Shown: positions 13,928-21,880 of the stretch, in pieces
Layout of the letters: every line of letters begins with the position of its first letter
How positions within the stretch are numbered: the first letter of the stretch is position 1
Assembly (NCBI GenBank): GCA_934636265.1
Contig: CAKUAD010000022.1
Location: 1 to 21,880 of the forward strand
Direction: 5' to 3'
Length of the DNA stretch: 21,880 bases
Origin: an uncultured Flavobacterium sp.
GTDB taxonomy: Bacteria; Bacteroidota; Bacteroidia; Flavobacteriales; Flavobacteriaceae
Made by a program: the position numbers and the translations under genes
Notes under the pieces: generated by a model
Databases searched by the model: none
What the model was told of the DNA's origin: nothing
The model's input: the letters and a program-made list of their open reading frames with translations, nothing else

Positions 13928-16603
13928 TTAATCGGCCATATTAGGACCCAGCCATTTACAGGCATCAAAAACCGCGATACCCCTGCGCCTGGCATAGTCG
14001 GCAGCTTGGTCAGGTTTGATTTTTCCCAAACCAAAATACCGGGCCTGCGGATGCGCAAAATAATATCCTGACACCGACGATGCCGGCCACATCGCCATGC
14101 TTTCGGTAAGGCGGACCCCAATGTTTTTTTCCACATCGAGCAACTTCCAGATCGTCGGTTTTTCCAAGTGATCAGGGCAGGCCGGATAACCCGGTGCCGG
14201 ACGAATGCCGCGGTACCGCTCTGCTATCAGCTCCTGATTGTCCAATGACTCCGACGGCGCATAACCCCACAACTCGACCCGGACTTTTTCATGAAGGTAC
14301 TCGGCAAAAGCCTCGGCCAGACGGTCGGCCAGGGCTTTGAGCATGATAGCGCCGTAATCGTCATGGGCTGCTTCCATTCCGGCCGCCCACTCCCCAACCC
14401 CAAATCCCGTCGACACGCAAAACACCCCGATGTAATCGGTTACGCCCGATTCGGTTGGCGCTACAAAGTCAGCCAATGCCAAATTGGGGGCGCCAGCCGT
14501 CTTTTTGGATTGCTGACGCAAGGTCAGGAAGGTTGCCGGTTGGTTATCGGTTGTCGGTTGTACCAATATGTCGTCGCAATTGATGGAGTTAGCCGGAAAA
14601 ATTCCTACTACACCGCGGGCCTGCAGGCGTCTTTCCTCGACTATGGTTTGTAGCATCCGCTGCGCATCGGCAAAGACCGATTGGGCCTGATCACCCACAA
14701 CCTCATCCTGCAAAATGGCGGGATATTTACCAAACAGCTGCCACGTTTGGAAAAACGGTGTCCAGTCAATATACCGCACGAGGTCGCGCAAATCAGCTTC
14801 GACGGTTTTTACCCCCAGGAATTTAGGAACCGGCGGTTGATAGGATGACCAGTCCAGTTGCAACCGGTTTTGGCGTGCCTGATCAAGGGTTAAATACTCT
14901 TTTTCCCGGGCGCGCCCCAGGTAACCCTCGCGCAATGTGTGGTATTCCTCACGTATTTGGCGGGCGTAATCCTCCCGGATTTGGGCGTTGAGCAAATTCC
15001 CCGCTACGGTCACGGCCCGCGAGGCGTCGTTTACGTGCACTACCGGCAGGCTGTACTGCGGGGCAATCTTAACGGCGGTGTGCGCCCGCGAGGTAGTTGC
15101 GCCACCAATCATCAGCGGGATGCGGGCGCCGGCTTTTTCCAGCTCGCTGGCCAGGTAGACCATCTCCTCCAGCGACGGTGTTATGAGTCCGCTGAGCCCA
15201 ATGAGGTTTACTTTTTCCCGAAGGGCGGTTTCAATTATTGTCTCGGGCGGCACCATGACGCCCAAGTCGATAATCTCATAATTATTGCATCCCATCACCA
15301 CCGACACTATATTTTTCCCAATGTCGTGAACATCACCTTTTACCGTAGCCAACAACACCTTGCCGGCGCTTCCGGCGCTTCCGTCCTTGGCTGCCTGGAT
15401 ATACGGGAGCAGATACGCCACCGCCTTTTTCATCACCCGGGCTGATTTGACCACCTGCGGAAGAAACATCTTACCGCTTCCGAACAAATCACCCACGACG
15501 TTCATTCCTGCCATCAGGTGTTGCTCGATGACGTGAATGGGACGTTCAACTGTCAGGCGGGCTTCTTCTACATCGGTCTCAATAAACTCATCGAGTCCTT
15601 TTACCAAGGCGTGTGTGATGCGCTCCTGAAGAGGCTGCAACCGCCACTCCTCAACAGCTTTTTGCGCCAATTTTGGATCAGTTTTGAGCGTTTCGGCAAA
15701 TTCGAGCAGTCGCTCGGTGGCATCATCGCGACGGTCGAGCAGCACATCCTCGACGCGTTCCAGTAAATCCTTTGGGATTTCGTCATACACTTCCAGCATT
15801 TCGGGATTTACGATTCCCATGGTCATGCCGTGCTTAATGGCGTGATACAAAAACGCCGAATGCATGGCCTCCCGCACTTTGTCATGCCCCCTGAACGAAA
15901 ACGAAACGTTGCTTACCCCACCTGAAACGTGAGCGTCCGGAAGGTTTTGGCGTATCCAGCGGGTGGCTTCAAAAAAATCAAGGGCGTTGCGGCGGTGCTC
16001 ATCCATCCCGGTGGCAACCGGAAAAATGTTGGGATCAAAAATGATGTCCTGCGGCGGGAATTTTACCTTTTGTGTCAGCAGATTGTAGGCGCGTTTGCAA
16101 ATCTCGATGCGCCTTGCGAGTGTATCGGCTTGCCCGGCTTCGTCAAAAGCCATGACAATGACCGCGGCGCCGTACCGCTTGATCAGCGAGGCCTGACGGA
16201 TAAACTCCTGCTCGCCTTCTTTGAGTGAAATAGAATTGACAACACCCTTTCCCTGAACTACGCGCAATCCGGCCTCTATGATTTCCCATTTTGACGAGTC
16301 GATCATGATGGGCACCCGTGAGATATCGGGCTCTGAGGCGATAAGGTTTAAAAATCTGGTCATGGCCGCAACCCCGTCAAGCATGGCCTCGTCCATGTTA
16401 ACATCAAGGATTTGCGCGCCACCTGCTACCTGACTGCGGGCAATTTCCAGCGCCTCGTCATATTTGTCCTCCCTGATAAGCCGCAGGAATTTTCGCGATC
16501 CCGTGACATTGGTGCGTTCGCCAATGTTTACGAAATTCGTTTCGGGAGTTACAATTAACGGCTCAAGTCCCGAGAGTTTTAAATGTTTGCTTTCCTTTTG
16601 CAT
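13928..16603 (-). CDS. metH: Methionine synthase MetH, folate/cobalamin/activation half
   Basis: An 891-residue protein holding the last three modules of cobalamin-dependent methionine synthase. A pterin-binding barrel (about 15-290) contains [11 protein letters not shown] at 26-36. The B12-binding cap and Rossmann modules (about 310-550) contain GDVHDIGKN (423-431) with His426, the lower cobalt ligand. The C-terminal reactivation domain (about 570-890) includes [12 protein letters not shown]. The homocysteine-binding module is a separate gene immediately upstream, with 47 bases between. Both have normal starts and stops, so this looks like a natural split, as is usual in Flavobacteriia, not a frameshift. 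The enzyme is cytoplasmic, needs vitamin B12, and transfers methyl from MetF-made methyl-THF. Confidence 0.96.
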   Translation of the reverse strand: MQKESKHLKLSGLEPLIVTPETNFVNIGERTNVTGSRKFLRLIREDKYDEALEIARSQVAGGAQILDVNMDEAMLDGVAAMTRFLNLIASEPDISRVPIMIDSSKWEIIEAGLRVVQGKGVVNSISLKEGEQEFIRQASLIKRYGAAVIVMAFDEAGQADTLARRIEICKRAYNLLTQKVKFPPQDIIFDPNIFPVATGMDEHRRNALDFFEATRWIRQNLPDAHVSGGVSNVSFSFRGHDKVREAMHSAFLYHAIKHGMTMGIVNPEMLEVYDEIPKDLLERVEDVLLDRRDDATERLLEFAETLKTDPKLAQKAVEEWRLQPLQERITHALVKGLDEFIETDVEEARLTVERPIHVIEQHLMAGMNVVGDLFGSGKMFLPQVVKSARVMKKAVAYLLPYIQAAKDGSAGSAGKVLLATVKGDVHDIGKNIVSVVMGCNNYEIIDLGVMVPPETIIETALREKVNLIGLSGLITPSLEEMVYLASELEKAGARIPLMIGGATTSRAHTAVKIAPQYSLPVVHVNDASRAVTVAGNLLNAQIREDYARQIREEYHTLREGYLGRAREKEYLTLDQARQNRLQLDWSSYQPPVPKFLGVKTVEADLRDLVRYIDWTPFFQTWQLFGKYPAILQDEVVGDQAQSVFADAQRMLQTIVEERRLQARGVVGIFPANSINCDDILVQPTTDNQPATFLTLRQQSKKTAGAPNLALADFVAPTESGVTDYIGVFCVSTGFGVGEWAAGMEAAHDDYGAIMLKALADRLAEAFAEYLHEKVRVELWGYAPSESLDNQELIAERYRGIRPAPGYPACPDHLEKPTIWKLLDVEKNIGVRLTESMAMWPASSVSGYYFAHPQARYFGLGKIKPDQAADYARRRGIAVFDACKWLGPNMAD

Positions 16604-16650
16604 TGTATCAGTTGAAAATAAAATGTCTCAACTACTCCATTTTTAAATTT

Positions 16651-17670
16651 TCAAATGGTCTCATTTTCAAATTCGTTTCTGGGAGAACACTCCCTGGCAA
16701 CTTCCGCAATCAACCTGATATGCTCGGGCGTGGTTCCGCAACAACCACCCACAATGTCTACCAGGCCTTCGTGAAGGTATTCGCGGATAAGGGCCTGCAT
16801 TTCCATTGGCGATTGGTCATACTCGCCAAACGCATTGGGCAATCCGGCGTTTGGATGCGCGGAAATCCTGAGTGATGTGGCGCGGCGCAGGCGTTTGAGG
16901 TAGGGCTTGAGTTGGTCGGCGCCCAATGCGCAGTTTAACCCAACCGAAAACAGTGGAATGTGCGATACCGAAATCAGAAAAGCCTCGACCGTTTGCCCGG
17001 AAAGTGTGCGGCCGGAAGCGTCGGTGATGGTTCCCGATACCATAACGGGTGTGTCGAGATTTCGGGCTGATTTGATTTCGTCGATGGCAAAAAGCGCCGC
17101 CTTGGCGTTGAGTGTGTCAAAAATGGTTTCTACCAGTAAAATGTCGACACCCCCGTCTAAAAGCGCCTCTACCTGTTGGGCGTATGCCTGCCTGAGCTCT
17201 TGAAAAGTAATGGCCCTGAACGCCGGATTGTTGACGTTGGGCGACAGGCTTGCCGTGCGGTTTGTAGGACCTATTGATCCTGCCACATACCGCGGTTTGT
17301 GCGGTTCTCTTGCAGTGAATTCACAGGCCACTTGGCGCGCAAGTTTTGCTGATTCAAAGTTGAGTTCGTAAACCAAGTCCTGCATGTGGTAATCAGCCAT
17401 GCCTACTAAAGTTGAGGAAAAAGTGTTGGTTTCCACGATGTCGGCGCCCGCCTCGAAATACTGACGGTGAATGTCCCTAATGGCCTGCGGCTGTGTTAGC
17501 GACAGCAAATCATTGTTGCCCTTAAGCGGATGCGGAAAATCCTTGAATCGGTCTCCGCGAAAATCAGCCTCGGTAAATTGATGGCGCTGCAACATGGTTC
17601 CCATAGCCCCGTCGAGGACCAGGATTCTGGACGCGGAAGCATTAAGGATGGATTCAGGTTTGGCTGGCAT
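16651..17670 (-). CDS. metH: Methionine synthase MetH, homocysteine-binding half
   Basis: A 339-residue homocysteine S-methyltransferase barrel corresponding to the N-terminal module of full-length Met[11 protein letters not shown] (19-28) opens the barrel, and the zinc ligands are Cys247 in GLNCALG and Cys310-Cys311 in GGCCGT. It activates homocysteine, while the methyl group comes via the cobalamin of the companion protein. It is first in the operon with metH (C-terminal half) and metF, and lies 210 bases downstream of a SAM-I riboswitch, so expression should fall when SAM is abundant. A second candidate promoter between riboswitch and gene could bypass that control. Confidence 0.95.
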   Translation of the reverse strand: MPAKPESILNASASRILVLDGAMGTMLQRHQFTEADFRGDRFKDFPHPLKGNNDLLSLTQPQAIRDIHRQYFEAGADIVETNTFSSTLVGMADYHMQDLVYELNFESAKLARQVACEFTAREPHKPRYVAGSIGPTNRTASLSPNVNNPAFRAITFQELRQAYAQQVEALLDGGVDILLVETIFDTLNAKAALFAIDEIKSARNLDTPVMVSGTITDASGRTLSGQTVEAFLISVSHIPLFSVGLNCALGADQLKPYLKRLRRATSLRISAHPNAGLPNAFGEYDQSPMEMQALIREYLHEGLVDIVGGCCGTTPEHIRLIAEVARECSPRNEFENETI

Positions 17671-17697
17671 AGGTTATTTATAATTTTGATTACAATT

Positions 17698-17728
17698 CAA
17701 ATTGTTTCTTGTTGATTACCGCGCAAAA
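17698..17728 (-). promoter_or_regulatory. Possible internal promoter between SAM-I riboswitch and metH
   Basis: The minus strand reads TTTTG, 18 bases, ACAATTTG. Spacing suits a Bacteroidota promoter, but the -7 box departs from TAnnTTTG at its first two bases. It would start transcription about 25-30 bases before the metH ATG, downstream of the riboswitch. Confidence 0.3.
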
Positions 17729-17730
17729 CC

Positions 17731-17806
17731 TAGCCCCGATGGCAACGGCATCCTTTTTTTGTCGCGCTTTGTACGCGGCAAAAAAAGATACAGTGGACAG
17801 CGGGAC
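17731..17806. repeat. Hairpin repeat element in the metH leader
   Basis: A strong hairpin (17754-17766 pairing with 17774-17786: seven T-A pairs plus a GC-rich top with one wobble, 7-base loop) is flanked by GATGGCAACGGCATCC on the left and GATACAGTGGACAGCGGGA on the right. The flanks recur, inverted and without the hairpin, at 13853-13915. From memory, similar elements occur widely between genes of Flavobacteriaceae, which suggests a REP-like or RNA-coding repeat. The hairpin lacks a T tract after the stem on either strand, so it is not a standard terminator. Here it is inside the 5' leader of metH. Confidence 0.7.
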
Positions 17807-17880
17807 GGCAGTTTCATTTGGAAACCGGGCGTTGTGCTCCTGATAAAAAAACGTTATGTGAAAGTGAGGGAATTGCTCAG

Positions 17881-17980
17881 GTTATCTGTCCGCGCGGGCG
17901 GTAGAATGTAGCACCTTCTTTACGGGGTAAAGGGTTGCTAAGGCGTCGCTGGGTCTAATCCCTCGGCCTTTCGTGATAAC
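17881..17980 (-). promoter_or_regulatory. SAM-I (S-box) riboswitch of the metH-metF operon
   Basis: On the minus strand every helix of the S-box aptamer can be drawn. P1 is GTTATC (17975-17980) with GATAAC (17881-17886). P2 is AAGGC with GCCTT, interrupted by the GA-rich kink-turn and capped by GAGGGATTAGACCC. The conserved AGCAACC follows, then P3 CTTTAC/GTAAAG, the AAGGTGCTACATTC segment, P4 CCGC/GCGG and AGATAA. It lies about 210 bases before metH, in the sense orientation. No intrinsic terminator is obvious between aptamer and gene, although a T7 tract (17845-17851) is preceded by ATAACG, which could compete for the 5' strand of P1. High SAM should reduce methionine synthesis. Confidence 0.95.
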
Positions 17981-18003
17981 GGTCATCATGACAAAGAACT
18001 GGG

Positions 18004-18034
18004 CAAAGTAACGCGATTTGATTTTATTTTACAA
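18004..18034 (-). promoter_or_regulatory. Candidate promoter of the metH operon
   Basis: The minus strand reads TTG, 20 bases, TTACTTTG. The -7 box is one base short of TAnnTTTG. Transcription would begin near 17997, about 20 bases before the SAM-I aptamer, which fits well. Confidence 0.5.
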
Positions 18035-18060
18035 GTGCGGATGGAATTTTTTTGATATAA

Positions 18061-18088
18061 AAAAAAGGCTCCGTGAGGAAGCCTTTTT
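18061..18088. terminator. Terminator of the T9SS-cargo gene (symmetrical)
   Basis: AAAAAGGCTCC, loop GTGA and GGAAGCCTTTTT pair with one bulged A. On the minus strand a T tract follows the stem 18 bases after the stop codon at 18107. The stem also ends in T on the plus strand, so it may work both ways. Confidence 0.88.
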
Positions 18089-18106
18089 AATATTGGTTTT
18101 TGTGGT

Positions 18107-19006
18107 TTAGCTCTTGATGAACTTTGACACGCCTTTACCCTGGGTGGTTTCGATCGTGATGGTGTAAACTCCCGATTGTAAAGAGGACACGGCAATCTGG
18201 GCCTGGGAAGCGGTTCCAAGATCAAGCGCTTTTACGACACGTCCGTTAAGATCGGCAATGGAAACTTTTACAAGTGACGATGCGTTGAGTACCGACAGGT
18301 TAAGTACGTCCTGGGCCGGATTTGGATACATGCTGATGTTGGCTTTGAAGAAATCAGATGTGCCGGCGGTTGGGCGGTTTACCGTTACCGCATCGATACC
18401 GATAAAGTTCGAGTTATTGCCTGACGGACCTGCCGAGGTTGGAACCGTGTAACGGAAAGCGAAACGCATCTCGGTTGGATTCTCGACACCGGTTATCGTA
18501 TAGGTTTTTTCCGTCCACTCCTGTGGATATCCTGAAGCAAGCGGGAATACTTCATTGACCGTCAACGCCAGTGTGGTGTAGTCGCCAACGCCGGTTGGAC
18601 CGGTAGGGTCGGCCGAGGCTGCCCCATTGGCACTAAGGCGAAGTTCCAGGTTATCGGCATAAATGGAGCCGGTGGCCGTGCGGGTGTAAAAAGAGATCAC
18701 ATCGCCGTTTTGCAGGGTCAATACCGGCGACATAAGCCAGGTACTGATGACGCCTACTCCGGCCGTACTGTTATAGTTTGCGCCGATGTATCCGGTTTGT
18801 CCGCCGTTGTATCCCGCAAAGGTTGTTCCCGCTCCGCCGCGAAACCAGGTTGTTGTCCCAACAGGCGCGCTCTGGTTTACGGCCGTCCAGCCGGTGGGCA
18901 ATGTAATGGGATCGCCGAGAGTGTCAAAATTTTCCGTCAGCAGATTGGTTTGTGCCTGCGAGGTCATCGCCGCAAAAACAAAAGCAAAGAGTAATGTTTT
19001 TCTCAT
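18107..19006 (-). CDS. T9SS-secreted protein with choice-of-anchor J domain
   Basis: A 299-residue exported protein. The signal peptide MRKTLLFAFVFAAMTSQAQ is followed directly by a jelly-roll of the choice-of-anchor J type (NLLTENFDTLGD... to about residue 215) and a type A sorting domain covering the last 76 residues, starting ISMYPNPAQD and ending with a Lys-rich tail. The sorting domain directs secretion across the outer membrane by the type IX system. No catalytic domain is visible, so it may be a surface adhesin or glycan-binding protein. The start at 19006 is preferred over one 69 bases upstream because the signal peptide begins there and a strong promoter lies between. It has its own promoter and terminator. 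Confidence 0.9.
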   Translation of the reverse strand: MRKTLLFAFVFAAMTSQAQTNLLTENFDTLGDPITLPTGWTAVNQSAPVGTTTWFRGGAGTTFAGYNGGQTGYIGANYNSTAGVGVISTWLMSPVLTLQNGDVISFYTRTATGSIYADNLELRLSANGAASADPTGPTGVGDYTTLALTVNEVFPLASGYPQEWTEKTYTITGVENPTEMRFAFRYTVPTSAGPSGNNSNFIGIDAVTVNRPTAGTSDFFKANISMYPNPAQDVLNLSVLNASSLVKVSIADLNGRVVKALDLGTASQAQIAVSSLQSGVYTITIETTQGKGVSKFIKS

Positions 19007-19032
19007 AATCAAAAGAGTTAAGTTGATTTTAT

Positions 19033-19064
19033 CAAAAGTAAGAAGCCCTTTCCAGTAACAAAAA
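19033..19064 (-). promoter_or_regulatory. Promoter of the T9SS-cargo gene
   Basis: The minus strand shows TTTTTG, 18 bases, TACTTTTG, the best full match in this window to the Bacteroidota promoter consensus (TTTG, about 19, TAnnTTTG). It ends 26 bases before the ATG at 19006. Confidence 0.72.
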
Positions 19065-19093
19065 TTTAAACCCATAAATTTTATCTGATTTGT

Positions 19094-19101
19094 TATATTT
19101 G
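19094..19101 (+). promoter_or_regulatory. -7 promoter box TATATTTG of metK
   Basis: TATATTTG matches TAnnTTTG. The -33 half is weak (TTTA about 25 bases upstream). Transcription would start a few bases later, right at the SAM-II-like leader, so the leader should be the very 5' end of the metK mRNA. Confidence 0.6.
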
Positions 19102-19103
19102 CA

Positions 19104-19175
19104 CCTGCTGTAGAGGACAGATTTGGACTGATTGCAACCTCTGGCGTTCAAGACGCTAAAAAATGCTAAAGCAGG
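19104..19175 (+). promoter_or_regulatory. SAM-II-like riboswitch in the metK leader
   Basis: P1 is AGAGG (19112-19116) with CCTCT (19138-19142). Its loop contains GATTT (19120-19124) and ATTGCAA (19131-19137), and the 3' part has TAAAAAATGCTAAAGCAGG. These match the conserved SAM-II signature GAUUU, UUGCAA, AUAAA, GCUAAA...GG in order and spacing. CTG (19128-19130) in the loop can pair with CAG (19172-19174) to form the H-type pseudoknot. An extra small hairpin, GCGT/ACGC (19144-19156), replaces the usual linker. CCTGCT (19104-19109) could also pair with AGCAGG (19170-19175). The metK start codon is 113 bases further on. The identification is by eye. Confidence 0.72.
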
Positions 19176-19192
19176 ATTTCTTCTTTAGTTTT
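19166..19192 (+). other. Hairpin that would compete with the SAM-II-like pseudoknot
   Basis: CTAAAG (19166-19171) and CTTTAG (19183-19188) are perfect complements with an 11-base loop, and TTTT follows. Forming this stem would consume the GCTAAAG needed by the aptamer, so it is a candidate for the alternative state of the switch. It is short and AT-rich, so it may be weak. Confidence 0.4.
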
Positions 19193-19287
19193 CGCGTGGC
19201 TTCTCCAAATTTGTCACCCATCAGGTAGGTATTTGAGGTTTTCATAAAGTGAACCTTGAAATTGATAATTAAATTCATAATTTAAAT

Positions 19288-20538
19288 ATGGCTTATCTTT
19301 TTACGTCCGAGTCTGTAAGTGAAGGACACCCGGACAAGGTTGCGGACCAGATTTCGGACGCGCTGATCGACAATTTCCTGGCGTTTGACCCGGACTCAAA
19401 AGTAGCGTGCGAGACCTTGGTGACCACAGGCCAGGTGATCCTGGCGGGCGAGGTAAAATCAAAAACGTATCTGGATGTTCAGCAAATTGCACGCGATGTA
19501 ATTGAACGCATTGGGTACACCAAAAGCGAGTACATGTTCGAGGCCAAATCGTGCGGCGTGCTGTCGGCCATTCACGAACAATCGTCGGACATCAACCAGG
19601 GCGTTGACCGCGCCAACAAGGAAGAGCAAGGCGCCGGCGATCAGGGAATGATGTTTGGTTACGCAACCAATGAGACGGAAGATTACATGCCGCTGGCGTT
19701 AGACCTGTCGCACAAACTGCTGCAGGAACTGGCTGCTTTGCGACGCGAAAACGACCAGATCAAATACCTGCGTCCCGATGCCAAAAGCCAGGTAACGCTG
19801 GAATATGACGACAACAACAAGCCAACGCGCATCGAGGCAATCGTCATATCGACGCAGCACGATGATTTTGACCAGGAAGCGGCCATGTTGCTTAAAATCC
19901 AGGAGGACATCAAGCACATCCTGATCCCGCGCATCATTGAAAAATATCCTCAGTACGCGCATTTGTTCAACGACCGCATTTTGTACCACATCAACCCTAC
20001 CGGAAAGTTCGTCATTGGCGGACCGCACGGCGATACCGGACTTACGGGACGCAAAATCATCGTTGACACTTACGGCGGAAAAGGCGCGCACGGGGGTGGT
20101 GCTTTTTCAGGAAAAGATCCGAGCAAGGTTGACCGATCGGCGGCTTACGCAACGCGTCACATTGCCAAGAACCTCGTGGCCGCGGGTGTTGCCGACGAAA
20201 TTCTGGTTCAGGTTTCGTATGCCATCGGCGTAGCCAAGCCCATGGGAATTTTTGTTGAGACGTACGGAACGTCAAAAGTGAAAATGACCAACGGCGAAAT
20301 CGCAAAGAAAGTTGAAGAGATTTTTGACATGCGTCCTTACTTCATTGAAGAGCGTCTTAAACTGCGCAACCCGATGTACAGTGAAACTGCGGCGTACGGA
20401 CACATGGGACGCAAACCCGAGACCGTAACCAAGGTTTTCAGGTCGCCGGACGGCAATGAAAAGCAAGTAACCGTTGAACTTTTCACTTGGGAGAAACTGG
20501 ATTACGTTGATAAGGTAAAAGCGGCTTTTGGGCTATAG
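19288..20538 (+). CDS. metK: S-adenosylmethionine synthetase
   Basis: This enzyme makes SAM from methionine and ATP. The 416-residue protein has the ATP-binding GHPDK (13-17), the first signature [12 protein letters not shown] (115-126) and the glycine-rich [16 protein letters not shown] (269-284) that binds the triphosphate. It is longer than the E. coli enzyme (about 384) because of extra residues in the middle (about 145-215), as usual in Bacteroidota. The gene is monocistronic: it has its own promoter, a SAM-II-like leader and a terminator. Methionine made by the divergently oriented metH-metF operon feeds it. Confidence 0.98.
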   Translation: MAYLFTSESVSEGHPDKVADQISDALIDNFLAFDPDSKVACETLVTTGQVILAGEVKSKTYLDVQQIARDVIERIGYTKSEYMFEAKSCGVLSAIHEQSSDINQGVDRANKEEQGAGDQGMMFGYATNETEDYMPLALDLSHKLLQELAALRRENDQIKYLRPDAKSQVTLEYDDNNKPTRIEAIVISTQHDDFDQEAAMLLKIQEDIKHILIPRIIEKYPQYAHLFNDRILYHINPTGKFVIGGPHGDTGLTGRKIIVDTYGGKGAHGGGAFSGKDPSKVDRSAAYATRHIAKNLVAAGVADEILVQVSYAIGVAKPMGIFVETYGTSKVKMTNGEIAKKVEEIFDMRPYFIEERLKLRNPMYSETAAYGHMGRKPETVTKVFRSPDGNEKQVTVELFTWEKLDYVDKVKAAFGL

Positions 20539-20568
20539 TTTATAGTGAATAGTGGCTAGTTTACAGAG

Positions 20569-20603
20569 TCCCGGATTCGAGAGCGTCCGGGATTTTTATT
20601 TTT
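20569..20603 (+). terminator. Intrinsic terminator of metK
   Basis: TCCCGGA (20569-20575) and TCCGGGA (20586-20592) form a perfect 7-base-pair stem with a 10-base loop, followed by TTTTTATTTTT. It lies 30 bases after the metK stop codon. Confidence 0.9.
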
Positions 20604-20761
20604 AGGCGTAAGTGACGAGCCCTCAGCCTGTTTTAGCGATCTTGACTTTTTGAACCTTAAATCAGATATGATCAACCATTGACTCTTAAAATTCATTCCT
20701 AAACCGCAAACTTTCAAGCAATAACCAATCAAGCTGATAGTTAATTTCTGCTAGCTGCCAG

Positions 20762-21880
20762 TTAGAGATTATACTTTAGTGACAACATCAAATACCGCGG
20801 CATCACCACATAACGCGATGAACTTGCGCGAAACTGGCTAAAGTTGTCATCATTTAAGGAAGTCGTATTAAGCACGTTGGTACAACTTACTTTGTATTCC
20901 CACTTGCTGTCCTTTTTTTGGTAGATAAGGCTTGCGTTCAAAAAGTCATATTCGTTGTCCACCGGAAAGCTTTTGTCGTTGCTGGTGTAGTGGTAAAACT
21001 CATATTCGGCGACAAAAGAAAAAGCATCCAAAAAGTAATAATCTAGGTTGACAAAAGGACGCTCGGTATAAAACTTGGTGTCGTTGTAATCGTTGACGGA
21101 CAGGTTGTAACCCACTTCCAGATTGGGCCAACCGCGAAACTGCGTCGAGGCGCGCACCGTATAATTTTGTGTGAAAGATTCAACTGTGTCCACAAATCCG
21201 GGGTTGTTGTCGGGGTTGTTGTCGCCGTCGGGAGCCACGCGCACATTATTAAACTTGCTCCAGTTAAGGCTTAATCCCACCGATGCTTTGTAGTGTTTGA
21301 GGAACGAACGGCCGTAGTTGGCATTTCCCGAAATGGTCTCATCAGCAAAGTTCGACGGCATGTTGGCCGCGCTCGACACCACGTTGTTGCCCAAAAACAA
21401 AGCCCGTGATTTGATGGCATCAACGCGGCGCGTATAGTTGATGTTGGCAAAAATATTCTCAAAATTAAACATGTTGTATTTAAAATACCGCAGCGAATGC
21501 GTCTGCATCAAGGCGTTTTCCAAATAACGGTTGCCGCGAAAAAGCGAGTTGTAGTCAGAAAAAGTCAGCCCCTCAACAAACCGGTTGATGTCGGTAAAAT
21601 CCGTCGTCATGGCGTAATTGTACGTGAGCGTTTCAGCTTTTTTAAGTTGCCAAAGCGCGTAAAAATCAGGCAAAATCCTAAAAAAGTCATCGCGAACGCG
21701 GGTGTTAGCCTGATCGTTAAAGGTGTTGTAGGTGTGAACGGTGAATCCCGGATTAAAGGTAAATTTCCCCTTGATGAACTTGTAATGCAGGCCCACAAAC
21801 GCATCATTGAAACTGTAGGTTACGTCGTTGGTCGTATTCGGGCTCAAGTTGTAGCGGTTGCCGCCATAATCATAACGGTC
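20762..21880 (-). CDS. Outer-membrane beta-barrel protein, C-terminal part (TonB-receptor-like)
   Basis: The frame is open to the window edge, so the 373 residues seen are the C-terminal portion only; the TTG at 21847 that could be taken as a start is just a Leu codon. The sequence is a run of amphipathic, aromatic-rich beta strands with alternating polar loops (for example DGDNNPDNNPG, probably a surface or calcium-binding-like loop) and ends ...RYLMLSLKYNL, a typical last strand with an aromatic C-terminal region. This fits the OMP_b-brl_3 barrel of TonB-dependent-receptor-like proteins. The plug and substrate determinants are outside the window. The 158 bases between it and the metK terminator contain nothing I recognise. 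Confidence 0.82.
   Translation of the reverse strand, partial: DRYDYGGNRYNLSPNTTNDVTYSFNDAFVGLHYKFIKGKFTFNPGFTVHTYNTFNDQANTRVRDDFFRILPDFYALWQLKKAETLTYNYAMTTDFTDINRFVEGLTFSDYNSLFRGNRYLENALMQTHSLRYFKYNMFNFENIFANINYTRRVDAIKSRALFLGNNVVSSAANMPSNFADETISGNANYGRSFLKHYKASVGLSLNWSKFNNVRVAPDGDNNPDNNPGFVDTVESFTQNYTVRASTQFRGWPNLEVGYNLSVNDYNDTKFYTERPFVNLDYYFLDAFSFVAEYEFYHYTSNDKSFPVDNEYDFLNASLIYQKKDSKWEYKVSCTNVLNTTSLNDDNFSQFRASSSRYVVMPRYLMLSLKYNL

Noticed and set aside
16604..16650. A frameshift or sequencing error splitting metH.
   Set aside because: The two halves end and begin at module boundaries with 47 bases of AT-rich spacer and a proper ATG, and a two-gene MetH is usual in Flavobacteriia.
17754..17786. 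The strong hairpin as an intrinsic terminator of metH leader transcription.
   Set aside because: The T/A runs are inside the stem, and no T tract follows the stem on either strand.
17702..17911. A 69-codon plus-strand open frame between metH and the T9SS-cargo gene.
   Set aside because: It runs through the hairpin repeat and into the SAM-I aptamer, which explain the sequence better than a protein does.
1..21880. CRISPR array, tRNA or rRNA genes, insertion sequence or prophage.
   Set aside because: No regularly spaced short repeats, no cloverleaf or rRNA-like sequence, and no transposase or integrase motif were seen. The repeats present are few and irregularly placed.

Overview
The window looks like chromosome from a Flavobacterium-like member of the Flavobacteriia (Bacteroidota). 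The evidence is a gliding-motility GldA ATPase, a secreted protein with a type A T9SS sorting tail, a tandem pair of DUF3857 proteins, a split MetH, a DAHP synthase/chorismate mutase fusion, Bacteroidota-type TAnnTTTG promoter boxes, and A-rich rather than Shine-Dalgarno leaders on most genes. No tRNA, rRNA, CRISPR array, transposase or phage gene was seen.

Layout. 1-338 holds no ordinary gene. It carries two copies of a dispersed repeat, each encoding a possible short basic peptide; a third, diverged copy lies inverted at 10757-10854. 339-977 is a lone SAM-dependent methyltransferase, converging on a tightly packed minus-strand operon that reads rsgA, dtd, two DUF3857/transglutaminase-like proteins, a MazG-like pyrophosphohydrolase and aroA (7783 down to 981). 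Next come a small secreted protein (7839-8363) and aroG/aroQ (8415-9497). The 308 bases at 9498-9806 hold two promoters, a terminator and a possible 19-residue peptide gene. gldA follows on the plus strand (9807-10706). Then, on the minus strand, lie a PagL-like protein overlapping a DUF2807 lipoprotein, and the methionine operon metH N-terminal half, metH C-terminal half, metF (17670 down to 12820).

Methionine/SAM regulation is the richest part. The 436 bases between metH (17670) and the T9SS-cargo gene (18107) hold a clear SAM-I (S-box) riboswitch on the minus strand, a hairpin repeat between riboswitch and gene, and candidate promoters. The 281 bases before metK (19007-19287, plus strand) hold a leader that strongly resembles a SAM-II aptamer. 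If both are right, two unrelated SAM-sensing RNA classes sit about 1.1 kb apart. One controls homocysteine methylation and methyl-THF supply, the other SAM synthesis. A diverged copy of the hairpin repeat also sits between metH and metF.

The window ends in the C-terminal part of an outer-membrane beta-barrel protein (20762 to the edge). The observations most worth following are the paired SAM-I/SAM-II leaders, the repeat family with apparent coding constraint and a self-sequestered ribosome binding site, and the hairpin repeats within the metH-metF transcript.
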